From Phoronis australis (lineage: Eukaryota; Phoronida; Phoronidae): a stretch of DNA of 64,000 nucleotides. Both the position numbers and the translations under genes were made by a program. The stretch spans positions 217,737-281,736 of the forward strand of contig NMRA01000145.1 in the NCBI GenBank assembly GCA_002633005.1, written 5' to 3'. How positions within the stretch are numbered: the stretch's first letter is position 1; each line of letters starts with the position of its first letter. Of this stretch, positions 1-19,349 are shown in pieces. The notes beneath the pieces were generated by a model. That model was not told the DNA's origin. It searched no databases and saw only the letters and a program-made list of their open reading frames with translations.

Positions 1-2
1 GC

Positions 3-149
3 CCTACAGGTCCACTCGCCTCCAAAGTGCAATTTGGCAAAATGGTTCATAGCCAGGTTTTAATCCAAGATCAGTCTTCATACTTGAGCAGTACGAAATC
101 TAGCTCAAATACCAGAAAGGTGGTTGATTTGATCTTACAAGAGGATTAG
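3..149 (+). CDS. Possible C-terminal end of an unidentified protein (partial)
   Basis: Reading frame 3 is open from the window edge to a TAG at 147-149, giving 48 residues that begin PTGPLASKVQFGK and end VVDLILQED. The stretch is serine rich (SSYLSSTKSSSN) and has no domain I recognise. A CAG sits at positions 7-9, but using it as a splice acceptor would not fix the frame. A long T-rich stretch with no good coding potential follows and ends near a polyadenylation signal at 2389, which is what a terminal exon with a long 3' UTR looks like. The alternative is a chance open frame. No function is inferred. Confidence 0.33.
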   Translation, partial: PTGPLASKVQFGKMVHSQVLIQDQSSYLSSTKSSSNTRKVVDLILQED

Positions 150-2420
150 TGTTCAACTTGCCTGATACTTAGCAGTGTAGCCTAGGGCGTGTTCTGTTGA
201 CGCAAGACACTAGCAAGTAAAGCTAGTGTGATTACGTTCTTCGCTTTTAATCTATGGCGACATTGTGTAAGGTGTTATTGTGGGATCTCGTTTTTCTCAC
301 AAATTTACTCTGTGCAGCGCAGCCCAGGTGGTCAGCATTGTATGGCCACTCAATATATGTTTACTGACTGAGATTTAATCAACCTTTAAACCATAATATG
401 TTGATGGCAAATGTGTCTCATATGCATTTAACTTCCCTAAGAGTGACTTCTCTGCTACTTTGGTAACTCTAGTCATAATCAATCAAAGGCAAACATCCTT
501 GGTGTTATGATATGATTACTTTCAATGTCTCATCTATAATACTTGGTATTTTGAAGAACTGAGGTCTTGATTGGCTATTGAAAAATAATTTTAATTTCGA
601 TAACTGAGTGACTGTTGTGTTTTACAAATTTGCTGTGATATGTGGTTGTGAGTTTGAGTCGTTTGTATGTGGCTAGTCATTTACACTGTATTGTGAGACA
701 AAAGAAACTGTTCAGTGGTAGTTAAAAGATTTTCTGGAAGCAATGGCTCCTCAAAATCACCAACAGGTGAATTGTATTTCGATGGGATTTCTTATGCCCG
801 AGATTTTCTGATTGGGTATTGACTGGGTGCTACTGTGGAAAGACGAAGTATGTTAGAAATTCTTTGGTTTGGGAAACAATATGGTAGACAAATGAAATTT
901 TATTTTATCAAACGTCTCAACAAGAACAACTTTGAATAAAGTTTTAGTCTTTTATAAGTGTGGTTGGCATAGTCAAAGCTGCCACCAAGCATTTGGAAAA
1001 ATTAGAGGATTAGTAGCAAGACTGTGGAACTTTTTATTTTCGAAATATGTACTGTAAAATCTCACCATATAAGGACTGTCACACAAGTTGGACAAGTGAA
1101 ATTTTATTTTCTCGTAAAAGATTATTCACACAAAGTAAATGTATTATCATTTTGTATCCGTGTGTACCATTGCTCCCGTTCGATAAAATTTCAACAAATT
1201 GTGAATATTCAGAACGATGTTAAAAGCCTTTGAAGAATGAAAAGATGGGGAATTATTTTTTCCGAAATTGGTGAGATTTTACCATAATCAAAATGAATTT
1301 ACCAGAAGATATCTTCAGTTGAGTTATGCAGTTGACAGCCAAGTTTGTGTTTGTGGTAGTCTGTTGGATAGTGACTTTGTAATATCCAGGTCAGTTTGAA
1401 AGTGTCTCTGGTCTGAACAAATATGCATGTATGTGATGATTTTCGAAAATTAAGTGTGCAATTATTGAGCTCTTATATTTACCGAGATTTTGTGACCTTA
1501 TGTTTAAGAAATGTAAGTATGGTTTTATTATTAAGGAATGTGCCTTAAGATTGTTTTTTTAACTTATTTCTAGATTTTTTGCAATGCTTGTGAAGTCAGT
1601 GTGTTGTAAACTAGATGATAATTTAAAGTAGCATTGAAATACTTTGTTCAGTGTAAAGATGGGTACTGGTATGATATATCGTGCTCGAATTTGTTTTCTG
1701 CACTAAATAACGAGCATCAAACTGGTTCTCAAAATACGGGCACATTATATTTGACTATTGCCTAAAGATGTACAATTTTAGTTGCTGTCATCTATGCGCT
1801 ATGTGTCTTTTTCATGGCTAATTGGTTTTATGTTATCTTATTAAAATTTTGTATAAATTTTCTTGATTTTAGCAAAGAACTTCCAAAAAAGTTAAACCAT
1901 GAGTGTTTTGCTTTTTGGTTTATTTGTTCATCACTTACATATTAAATATATCCAAGATTTGGTCTGCATCTATGGAATCTGGTCAGTGAATTAATGTCAC
2001 ATTACTAATGTGCTGATCCAATTTGTGTAGTATTATTTTATTATTTTTGTTAGTTACGTCATATTTATTATTCATTTGCTGGCATAATTGCGATGTTTTG
2101 TCTCTGCCTAATTTTGTTTATATGCCTACGCAACTTTGTGCTATAAGTTAGCGCCCGATTTTGTAAAATCTGATGTGCAGCTTTGGTCGAAAGTCGTGCC
2201 AAAGTCTTCAGGTTCAAATGCAGTGTCCGCCGTTTTTTTTTTTGTATAATTATGGTGCTAAAATTGTTGTTGTTGGGGATTGCATTTGGGAGAACATTAC
2301 AGTTTACCCGTATGGTCATTGTAAATGGTTATGACCTTTACTACTGTAAGTCTTACGATTATGTTATGAAATGCAATGTAGTTGTACCAATAAAAACTGT
2401 CAAGAAAGTTGATTTTTATT
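150..2420 (+). other. Non-coding T-rich stretch, probable 3' UTR with AATAAA at 2389-2394
   Basis: No convincing coding exon is visible on either strand. The stretch is rich in TTTT, TTTTA and TGT runs on the plus strand, and CCAATAAAAACTG contains a canonical AATAAA at 2389-2394, followed by a TTGATTTTTATT run. This agrees with a long 3' UTR of the gene whose end may lie at 3-149. The small open frames here are not supported. Confidence 0.35.
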
Positions 2421-2723
2421 AAAGCTGAACAACAGATTAGAATTAAAGGGAAACTTCACATTGCATAATACAATGTGAAAATCAATGGCCTTGTAAATTG
2501 TGAGAATGGTGCAAACCCGCCAATCATTACGACCTATCTCTATACCACATTCATGCATACTATTTCCCTCTGTTTAAAGCAGCATTAAACTTGTGCTTTC
2601 TGTCAAAAGCCAAGTTTTGATGTGGGACACCAAACGCTATGAAATTGGTCTGAAATTGTTCCTTGGTCACATTAAAGGTGATTTCAGGCCTTGGAAAGAA
2701 CGGACAGTCTGTTATTTCTTCGT

Positions 2724-2875
2724 GTCNGGGGGGGGGGGTTCAGGGGTTTAACCCCCCCCTTGAGCCAGGACCCAAAAATAAAAAAACGTCTCCAGCAAAA
2801 CAAAAACGGCACCGCCAGCGTGTGCAAACCCCAAGTAAACCAAATTGAGGGGGAGAGGTTCACTCTGAAAATATT
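2724..2875. repeat. Fragment of a dispersed G-run/C-run repeat
   Basis: A poly-G run interrupted by one N (2727) leads into GGTTTAACCCCCCC, then a lysine/AAAACAAAAAC-rich part and GGCACCGCCAGCGTG. The same arrangement (G run, C run, then CACCAGCGTGAAGCG) occurs at 34735-35062, so this is probably a truncated member of that family. The N probably marks an uncertain homopolymer length. Confidence 0.5.
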
Positions 2876-4012
2876 TTTTTTTTGCATTGTGAATTGCGCG
2901 CGCGCTTCCGTCGACACTCAGTCTGAAGTAGCCAAGCATTTTAGATGTATCCACCGCTGAAAGAGCAGCTCTATAGCTGATTTCTTTAGGTAACTAGCTT
3001 CTTTACTCTAAGATATGTTTTGATTTGATTAGGGAAAATACTGCGGTGCCGCAACCCTGATATTCAGGCGAATTGACGTGCAACGTTTTTACCTCATCTG
3101 TCTTGCCGTGTCATTCTATTACACTCCACACGTTTGTAACTCGAGTTTGAGTGATGTATAGTAAAGTTGTCTCGGCAATATCATACAGTGTACATGTAAT
3201 ATTTTTGAAAAAAAAATCTTTTTCCGAGGAAATGCTATTATGACGGGCGCCGTGGTCTGGTCGCGAGTCCGTTTGAAGATACACTCTAACAAGTTATGTC
3301 TATTCAAGGAATAACCAAGGGGGCACTCACATTGACAACAAAGTGACCGCATTCGCTAACAGTGTACAGTACCAGAAATTGTGCAGTGGGGAGGCTGTTC
3401 TTTCACAACAAAGTCTTGCGGGACTCGTGCGATGTTTAACAGGCCTCCTAAGGAGCCCTAGTTCCGACCTCAACAGCTACCGTCTTTCTACCTGCAATAA
3501 GCACACTGCCGTCTTCTATACTGGGAATTTCCGCAGAAAGGCCCACCCGATGAAACGCTCATGCCCATGGGCATTTATTTGATGTTAGTACTTCGGGTTT
3601 CAAGCGTTCAGACATTGGGACGTTTATGATTTCGAAAAGATGCAAATAGGTCCTGGGATACATCGCCAAGGTTTGAAGTAGTCCATGATGAACGGGTCAA
3701 ATTTAGTTGCGAATGTAAGTCTTTTGAATGGACTTGGCATACTTTGTGCCAACTTATCTGCGAAACGAGATGCTGGCATGTAGAGGCTTACAAGCTCTGA
3801 CACAGCAGTTGACGAAGTGCAAGCGTTAGGTACAAACATCAAAGATATCTGGGTAGAATGGTTCCAAGACGAGCAAACCATTGCCGGATCCGATATACAG
3901 ATTCCTCGGCAGTCTAGACAAATGACAGAAGGATAGGACTAACGTATTAGTAACCACTGGGGATTAAAAAGTGTCTAGAGAGAAGTTTTCGAGTCCAAAT
4001 TTTTTGCATCAT
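2876..4012. other. No gene; possible decayed SWIM-type zinc-finger remnant near 3660-3793
   Basis: Nothing convincing is coding. One plus-strand frame around 3664-3793 reads FEVVHDERVKF, then a Cys-x-Cys, an eleven-residue spacing and another Cys (SCECKSFEW and HTLCQLICE), ending at a TGA. This is reminiscent of the SWIM finger of transposase-derived proteins, but the last His is not in place. A second open stretch in another frame (3799-3936, DEVQALGTNIKDIW) follows. It could be a frameshifted transposase relic or chance. Confidence 0.2.
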
Positions 4013-4837
4013 GGGCGGATTTTGGGGGGGCCCAGGCCCTCCCCTGGCTGCCGCAAAAAACAGTAAGAGCGTAGGGAANGGCGACCGGCAGTGGCGCTGC
4101 GCACTACGACTCCGTTTCCGTCGTCTGCTCCACTGTGCAATGAAGAAATTTACTTCATTTTTTAAAGAAAATGGAACCTGAGTGACGATGAAAAAACAGA
4201 AGCTGCTGGTAAGATATGAATTTTAATCGAAGCCTTAGTGAATCACTCAGAAACTCGCAATACTCTCGTTGTCAAACCTTATCTTAAGACGATTTCCAAA
4301 GCAATCCCGTCATTATTGCCAACACGAAAAACGGATTTGGTCCTTTGGGCATTTGAAGACTATTTTAAATACAACAAATTTGTGAAGAACCTATTGCAAG
4401 AAATATAAAACGTATAATAAGCATTACAAAAAGAAGTAGGTTTCGCGCGCAAACGCTGTGAACCATAAACAAGTATGTCTCTTAGTAATAGATTTGGAAT
4501 TAAATCGTTGTGGTGTAGTGGTAAAGCACGCGCGGCCTATCCGCCAGGTCGTGAGTTCGAGTCTCTGGCAGTAGCAGTTTTTCCTGTTTGACACGTTCTC
4601 TATTTTTTTATTTTTGCCTTTTTTTCTTGGATAATACTGGCTTCAGGAATCAAGGAAAATGCTTGATTTTTAGAGGAAAAAACAGAAAAATTTCCTGGGC
4701 GGGAGGGGGCCAAAGCTCCCTCCCGACCTGTCCCCCATTTGGTGCTATGCGCATCTCTAATTATCGTGGTTTGCGCAAATGCTTACAACCGGACAAAATG
4801 TTGGCCCCCTCCTTGCGATATCCTAGATCCGCCACTG
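4013..4837 (+). mobile_element. Non-autonomous repeat element with tRNA-like core, copy A
   Basis: It starts GGGCGGATTTTGGGGGGGCC and ends CCTAGATCCGCCACTG, whose reverse complement CAGTGGCGGATCTAGG resembles the start, so the ends are imperfect terminal inverted repeats. The interior shares long stretches with copies at 32056-32950 and 60340-61110: the CGACTCCGTT...CGTCGTCTGCTCC block, the AATCCCGTCATTATTGCC block, the tRNA-like segment, and a CTTGGATAATAC...GGAATCAAGGAAAATGC block. No transposase is encoded. An N at 4079 lies inside. It behaves as a MITE-like element that captured, or descends from, a tRNA-derived SINE. Confidence 0.75.
4507..4572 (+). ncRNA. tRNA-like segment (pol III promoter relic) inside element copy A
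   Basis: The segment contains TGGTGTAGTGGTAAAGCACG, matching an A box, and GAGTTCGAGTCTC, matching a B box, about 30 bases apart as in a tRNA gene. An anticodon-loop-like part (CCTATCCGCCAGGTCG) lies between. I cannot fold a clean acceptor stem, and the same segment recurs in two other copies of the element, so this is a repeat-borne tRNA derivative and not a host tRNA gene. Confidence 0.6.
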
Positions 4838-5733
4838 TCTCAGTGTACATTTGATCCCTCTTCAAACTGGTCCAGTATATCTTTTCACCACTTTGCACAG
4901 GATGTTTTGATTTCGTGAACCTGTTTTCAGATGATTTGTTTCTTGATACATTTGACTTTTTTCAATTGTTTTCAACGTGATTTAGCTTAATTAGGTGATA
5001 CTTTATTATTTATTGTCGCTTTTAATAATAGAATATGAGCTGAGAGCACCATCGTTCACCAGTTTTTCTCATAACGAGACAGAACACGTTGATTTACAGA
5101 CTAACAGTACAGGTCTTCGTTCTTGAACAACTTGAGGCTGCTGTTACGCAATCATCTCATACTCAAATTTTTACGCCCCGTTGGTGCTCCTTATGCTCTT
5201 GAATATTTGGAAGTTCTCTAAACCCCTGTATACACACCACACTTTTTCGTATACGACTTTTCGTATGCTAAAAAGGTGCGTGTGTAAGCAGATGTTCCGA
5301 ACAAAAATTTTTGCTGGTGGCGTGACTCATATCCAGATGTGCACAATATGGTTTCATGAAACTTATGATCCAAGTTCATGTGACGAAATCGAGAAGGGTT
5401 TTAAATTATCTTAAGAAAAACTCCGGAGACATGTTAAGTGCCAGTAACTTACCAGGATGCATGGAAATTTCACTATTTGGCTACAAAAACAAAAAATGTC
5501 TAACACGGGAGGGGGGTTTCCTGTTAAATATTTTCATTTTATTCCACTGCTGGATGGTAGAGTGCTGTTATATTTTAGAAATGTCCCCACCCTGGCTTAG
5601 ATTTTAACTCAAAACACTCCACAGCACGACTTTTCACTCAAAATGTGATACTTTTTGGCTACACCTGCCCGTTAACCACCACCCTCACAGTATTCACTGA
5701 CTAATATTAATTCAAATAAAACACATTTGACTG
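4838..5733. other. No gene seen
   Basis: AT-rich sequence with only short unsupported open frames. I see no splice-flanked conserved peptide, tandem repeat or terminal inverted repeat. Confidence 0.5.
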
Positions 5734-7186
5734 ACTTGAGTATGAATACAGTATATTATTAATTTGCATTTCAATTTCAAAAAATGTAAAAAATCTCTTG
5801 CCTATTAGAAATAAGAACCATCATATAATTATTACAATGAAGCAAATCGGATTGACCCGGTTCTCTCCCTATTTACTGCTCATCGTGTTAGTTATAAATT
5901 TATCTAATCAAAATAAGCTTGATAATATCAGTAAAGACAGCGATAATTATTAAACAACAATGTTCCGGTCTGCACAGCCTGCGGTGAATATGTTGGCTAG
6001 GGTTCACCACTAGCCTTGTGTGTCCCCGCACGCTGCAGACATGGGGGATAGCAGTGGTTGGGTCATGGCATTTAGATTCGAGAGATTTCATTCAATGCAC
6101 TGCTGTCATTTTTCAAATGCATCGTAGGGCGGTTATTGGTTCGTAAACATCCGATGAAATCACGGATAACGTGTGAATGTGTAAAGTGATTTATATTTTG
6201 CACTTTACGTGGCAAGATTTAACTTCACTGTAATCGTGCCCTCGAAAATCACACAAAATTTACTAATCTATGTTTAAATTTGAGGCATTATGAGGTTTAC
6301 TTCCACTTAATTTGAATGACGGTTGCTTTGTCGTACCCACACTAAAAAGCATGTTGCAGCGGTCATGTTCTGTCAATTTTGGTGCACTCAAGTGATAGCT
6401 GTTGTTTTTCATCACATTGTTAACATGTGACCAAGTTACAGGTGATGTCACCGCATGTTTACTAGGCAACAAACATACCACAAGGTATTACAAATCCCAC
6501 GAATTTCCAGAGTAAATAGAGAATATGGCTGGCAGTTACGTCCTACTTCTGTCAGACTAGTACTAATCTCTTGACAAACACAAAAAACCGTGGCCTATAA
6601 CACAAACACCAATTATCTGACCACCAAGCAAACAACGGAATACAAGCAAAACCACATGATGCAATACTAATGCAATGCATATACTGTGCCTAGAATCCAA
6701 AATAAACCATTTACATTGGACCTGACACTTGCACAAGGCCAATCCTACATAACTGAGAGATTTTAACTCGCTTATCTGAGGGGCCGAGTTCACACACAGA
6801 AACTGTAGCAAACTTTGTCAGAGTTGAGCAATGATTCTTTTTATGTGAGTTTAATTAGAAGAACTCATTCGAATAACAAAAATAACATACTGTGTGAGTA
6901 TTCAACGATCTGAAATGTCTCATTTTATGCAATTTGTCTCAAAATAAGTGCAACTTTTGACATAACATCCACAGTATTGTTCGACCATTATAACACGATA
7001 CGCGATGTCATTATACCATTGCTGTCCATCCAGTGTCTTATAATGATCCTGACTATGTTCTGTGAACATGAGACTGATAAAACAAGTGGTCACATTGTAA
7101 TAAACCATATCTGATTATTCCTGCTTTTCAAAGGCTCGTTTCTCGAAGTCTAAAGCCAAAAGTAGATTTCTTTGGTCTTTTTGCTT
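5734..7186. repeat. 1.45 kb block duplicated in tandem, copy 1
   Basis: The block from ACTTGAGTATGAATACAG to GGTCTTTTTGCTT is repeated at 7188-8635 with an offset of 1454 and only scattered substitutions and small indels (for example GACCTGACACTTGCACAAGG against GACCTTGCACAAGG). A single N at 7187 sits exactly between the copies. No coding sequence is visible in either copy; equivalent open frames in both are short and unremarkable. Confidence 0.9.
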
Positions 7187-7187
7187 N

Positions 7188-8635
7188 ACTTGAGTATGAA
7201 TACAGTATATTATTAATTTGCATTTCAATTTCAAAAAATGTAAAAAATCTCTTGCCTATTAGAAATAAGAACCATCATATAATTATTACAATGAAGCAAA
7301 TCGGATTGACCCGGTTCTCTCCCTATTTACTGCTCATCGTGTTAGTTATAAATTTATCTAATCAAAATAAGCTTGATAATATCAGTAAAGACAGCGATAA
7401 TTATTAAACAACAATGTTCCGGTCTGCACAGCCTGCGGTGAATATGTTGGCTAGGGTTCACCACTAGCCTTGTGTGTCCCCGCACGCTGCAGACATGGGG
7501 GATAGCAGTGGTTGGGTCATGGCATTTAGATTCGAGAGATTTCATTCAATGCACTGCTGTCATTTTTCAAATGCATCGTAGGGCGGTTATTGGTTCGTAA
7601 ACATCCGATGAAATCACGGATAACGTGTGAATGTGTAAAGTGATTTATATTTTGCACTTTACGTGGCAAGATTTAACTTCACTGTAATCACGCCCTCGAA
7701 AATCACACAAAATTAACTAATCTATGTTTAAATTTGAGGCATTACGAGGTTTACTTCCAGTTAATTTGAATGACGGTTGCTTTGTCGTACCCACACTAAA
7801 AAGCATGTTGCAGCGGACACATGCTGTCAATTTTGGTGCACTCAAGTGATAGCTGTTGTTTTTCATCATATTGTTAACACGTGACCAAGTTACAGGTGAT
7901 GTCACCGCATGTTTACTAGCCAAGAGACGTACCACAAGGTATTAGAAATCCCACGAATTTCCAGTATAAATAGAGAATATGGTTGGCAGTTATGTCCTAA
8001 TTTTGTCAGACTAGTACTAATCTCTTGACTTACACAACAAAACCGTGGCCTATAACACAAACACCAATTATCTGACCACCAAGCAAACAACAGAATACAA
8101 GCAAAACCACATGATGCAATACTAATGCAATGCATATACTGTGCCTAGAATCCAAAATAAACCATTTACATTGGACCTTGCACAAGGCCAATCCTACATA
8201 ACTGAGAGATTTTAACTCGCTTATCTGAGGGGCCGAGTTCACACACAGAAACTGTAGCAAACTTTGTCAGAGTTGAGCAATGATTCTTTTTATGTGAGTC
8301 TAATTAGAAGAACTCATTCGAATGACAAAAATAACATACTGTGTGAATATTCAACAATCTGAAATGTCTCGTTTTATGCAATTTGTCTCAAAATAAGTGC
8401 AATTTTTGACATAACATCCACAGTATTGTTCGACCATTATAACACGATACGCGATGTCATTATACCATTGCTGTCCATCCAGTGTCTTATAATGATCCTG
8501 ACTATGTTCTGTGAACATGAGACTGATAAAACAAGTGGTCACATTTTAATAAACCATATCTGATTATTCCTGCTTTTCAAATGCTTTTTTCTCGAAGTCT
8601 AAAGCCAAAAGTCAATTTCTTTGGTCTTTTTGCTT
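7188..8635. repeat. 1.45 kb block duplicated in tandem, copy 2
   Basis: Second copy of the block at 5734-7186. It begins immediately after the N at 7187 and runs on without interruption into unique sequence, whereas copy 1 stops at the N. That arrangement is what two overlapping contigs from different haplotypes would give. Confidence 0.9.
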
Positions 8636-8791
8636 TGGCTTTTAGTCTGCAATGAGTGAGCTATGCATTTGTTTCTTCTGACTTCAAGTTGCAAACATAT
8701 TTTCTGCAAAATTAAGTGAAACAGGCCAAGCCATCTGTAAAGTGACTTTTAGCCATAAAGAAACAGCTCCCAGGAAGATCGCACAAAATCA

Positions 8792-8933
8792 AACCATGTT
8801 ACAACAGACTTGGTATATCATATCCGCTCGTTCATAGCGTTCCATTCTGTTTATCAGTTATCTTGGTTACAGCGAAGTCTGACGATAACGAACATTTTGG
8901 TAAGGTCCTGGAGAGGCTTGTTGTAACATGGTT
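8792..8933. mobile_element. 142-bp MITE candidate with 15-bp perfect inverted ends
   Basis: AACCATGTTACAACA at 8792-8806 is the exact reverse complement of TGTTGTAACATGGTT at 8919-8933. The 112 bases between the arms are not coding. The size and perfect ends fit a short non-autonomous DNA transposon. No target-site duplication is obvious, so a simple hairpin remains possible. Confidence 0.5.
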
Positions 8934-9433
8934 CAACTGGGGGAGAAATACCTAACTTCTGATCTTTACAAAAAAATACCATACGACCACTTTGTGACAC
9001 CAAAACACCAATTAATTTACAACAGATGTCTATTCTACACATAAACTACTAACAACAAAGTGCTGGCAGACATCAAGTCAACAGTTGCCAAGTGAGGACA
9101 GTTGCGTACAAGCCAGCTGCTGTGAAAAAGCAACAAAATGGTTTCAAAATACTGAGCACAAAACAGGGTAATGGTAGACGGAAAACAAACTCAGCATCCC
9201 TATTATCCAGAATAGACATCAAACTCACACTAACGATTTTAAAAAGAAAGCAAAGGATACAAATCACATAACTACAATCACCCATACCCTGCTTCATGAA
9301 GATGTCCATTGGTTTGTAGTTTAGTTACTCTATTTCTACAGATCCTGTGATGCCAATGGAACTAAGATTATCTTTACATTCACAGTATACGAAGTAATCA
9401 AAAATATTTTGATATGTGTGAATGTGTGTGTGT

Positions 9434-9439
9434 TTTATT
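9434..9439 (-). promoter_or_regulatory. Polyadenylation signal of the erlin gene
   Basis: TTTATT on the plus strand reads AATAAA on the minus strand, about 80 bases beyond the erlin stop codon, with a TG-rich run (ACACACACATTC in minus-strand sense) just after it. This is the nearest canonical signal and would give a short 3' UTR. Confidence 0.5.
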
Positions 9440-9520
9440 CATTATATTAAAACCAAAATTTTTGATATGAACTATTATTAAACGTTTTGTAACGTAAACC
9501 AACAATTTGTGATAATTTCC

Positions 9521-17650
<8,130 letters not shown>

Positions 17651-19000
17651 GTTTCTGAAAAAAAAAACAAAACCAACAACTGATGAAAACAATTGTTACT
17701 TCACAAGTAAGGTATTAAAAATATTGTCTTCTAAGGCATTAGGTTAAAATGAACTCAACATCTGGCAGCTGTATGGCTCTAACCGGAAACCCAAGAAAAC
17801 AAATGGTTAGAACTTTAGAAGTACTGTAGTCTAATTACGAGGCAAATTCAACAATGGACAAGTACAAACTACAGAAAACAGACCGCAAAACTTAATTTCC
17901 AAATGNTAAGTCACGCAAAATTCTGCCACCTGGCACCTCAACAAAAAACAGGTATTGGAGTATGGTATAGGAGTTAAGCACCTGTTTAAATTTTATGAAT
18001 TTAATATTTTTCAGTGCTCATTTCTTTAGAAGTGGAGGAATACGTGTACACAAATGGTTTGTTGCATTTTTTGCGATTCGTCATCTTGTCTATAGTGATG
18101 TCTAAATGCATATTTCAGTCACAGTTTGTCATATTCTTCTTCATAATCACACGTCATCGTTCCCGGCCAGTTTGCCGGTCGACAAAGAAACTGTTCACGG
18201 GGCTAGACCGGAGACGGTTCATCGTACTATTCGTAACTTGCACTATGCTTCCAACCAACACTATACCTAAACAGAAAAATTTGAAATGTCGTTACTACTG
18301 TACCTTTTACTTAAAACAATATCTAGGAAGCAAACTGAAACCCGAAACAGTTACTACAAGGGGGCCGCCATACTAAATACTACACTCGAGACCTCTTGTG
18401 TGAAATGTATTTACTATTGAGCAAATGCACAGTGCGCAAACTTCAGGCAAGAGCGGTTCTATGCTGTCTCCTGAGGTCCATGTTATCAAAGGTCTAAGCT
18501 CAGTTAATGGTCGTTCGGGTGAATGTGTCACTCGTAATTACGATCAATCTTCGCTGGTGTTTTACGACCATAATCGTTACAGAAATTGGTTTGTAAGTAG
18601 CGTGAGCTCTGCACACAATGAGCCGTACCGACCCCAGTCATTGGTTAAGTTCTGCTCGCGTAATTTTACGCTCGCTTTTTTTCGCTCACTAATTTTCGCT
18701 CGTTAAATACGATCGTGAGATTGAAAATGGCCCCTAGTGCGATGACGTGACTTTTCACGCCCACGTAGTGGAGAACGCCTTAAAGATGTACCGATTCGTC
18801 TTTGGTTGCAGCCGGGCAGTTATTGCACGCTGTACGCAGCGTTGAGTTTTAATGTTCGGACTTTATAGAGAGAGAATGCGAGCAAAGAAATGAAATTAAG
18901 ACAATCTTTATAAGATTTTTCGCAAAACGAGTCTCTAATCTCACCTGAAGCGTCTATAGTGCGCCACCGGTTGAGTTGAGAAAATCAAGTGTCCCCGCCG
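17651..19000 (-). promoter_or_regulatory. Erlin 5' UTR intron and upstream region
   Basis: In minus sense a T10-CAG acceptor lies 4 bases before the erlin ATG, so the first exon is upstream and non-coding. A plausible donor is CTTCAG/GTGAGAT near 18945, next to the more GC- and CpG-rich stretch 18700-19350. That would put the promoter near 19.0-19.3 kb. This rests on splice-signal appearance only. The N at 17906 lies in this intron. Confidence 0.4.
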
Positions 19001-19349
19001 GGGCCATGTGCCATAGCGACCCGAGGACTGATTTACCGTAGGCCTCACAGTTGGCTACCGTGGTTAATTCAACTTGAAGCCCATACGCATACTAATAACC
19101 GAATGCGCGTCGTTTTTACCGTACACTGAGTTGCAAACACATCAACATCGACCCTTGTAACGAAAGTTTACGAACCGACATAAGCGTACGTGGATCAAGT
19201 TGGCTTCGGTTGCAACATTTTTGCCTACCCCTACTCATTAAATCGTAACGCTTTCTAAGCCAAGCTTCACGCCGGGAAGAAGTGCCATACAGAAGCAGTC
19301 GCGGATCCAGCTTGCCCAGAAAGGGTGCCGGCAAGGGACACATATAGCC

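Noticed and set aside
4507-4572. A functional host tRNA gene
   Set aside because: No clean acceptor stem, and the segment recurs only within copies of one repeat element.
5900-8542. Pairs of similar small open frames in both 1.45 kb copies, which could suggest conserved genes
   Set aside because: The similarity comes from the nucleotide duplication itself; changes between copies do not favour synonymous sites.
18014-18376. 120-codon plus-strand open frame upstream of erlin
   Set aside because: Low-complexity, no domain, no splice or initiation support; composition is that of non-coding DNA.
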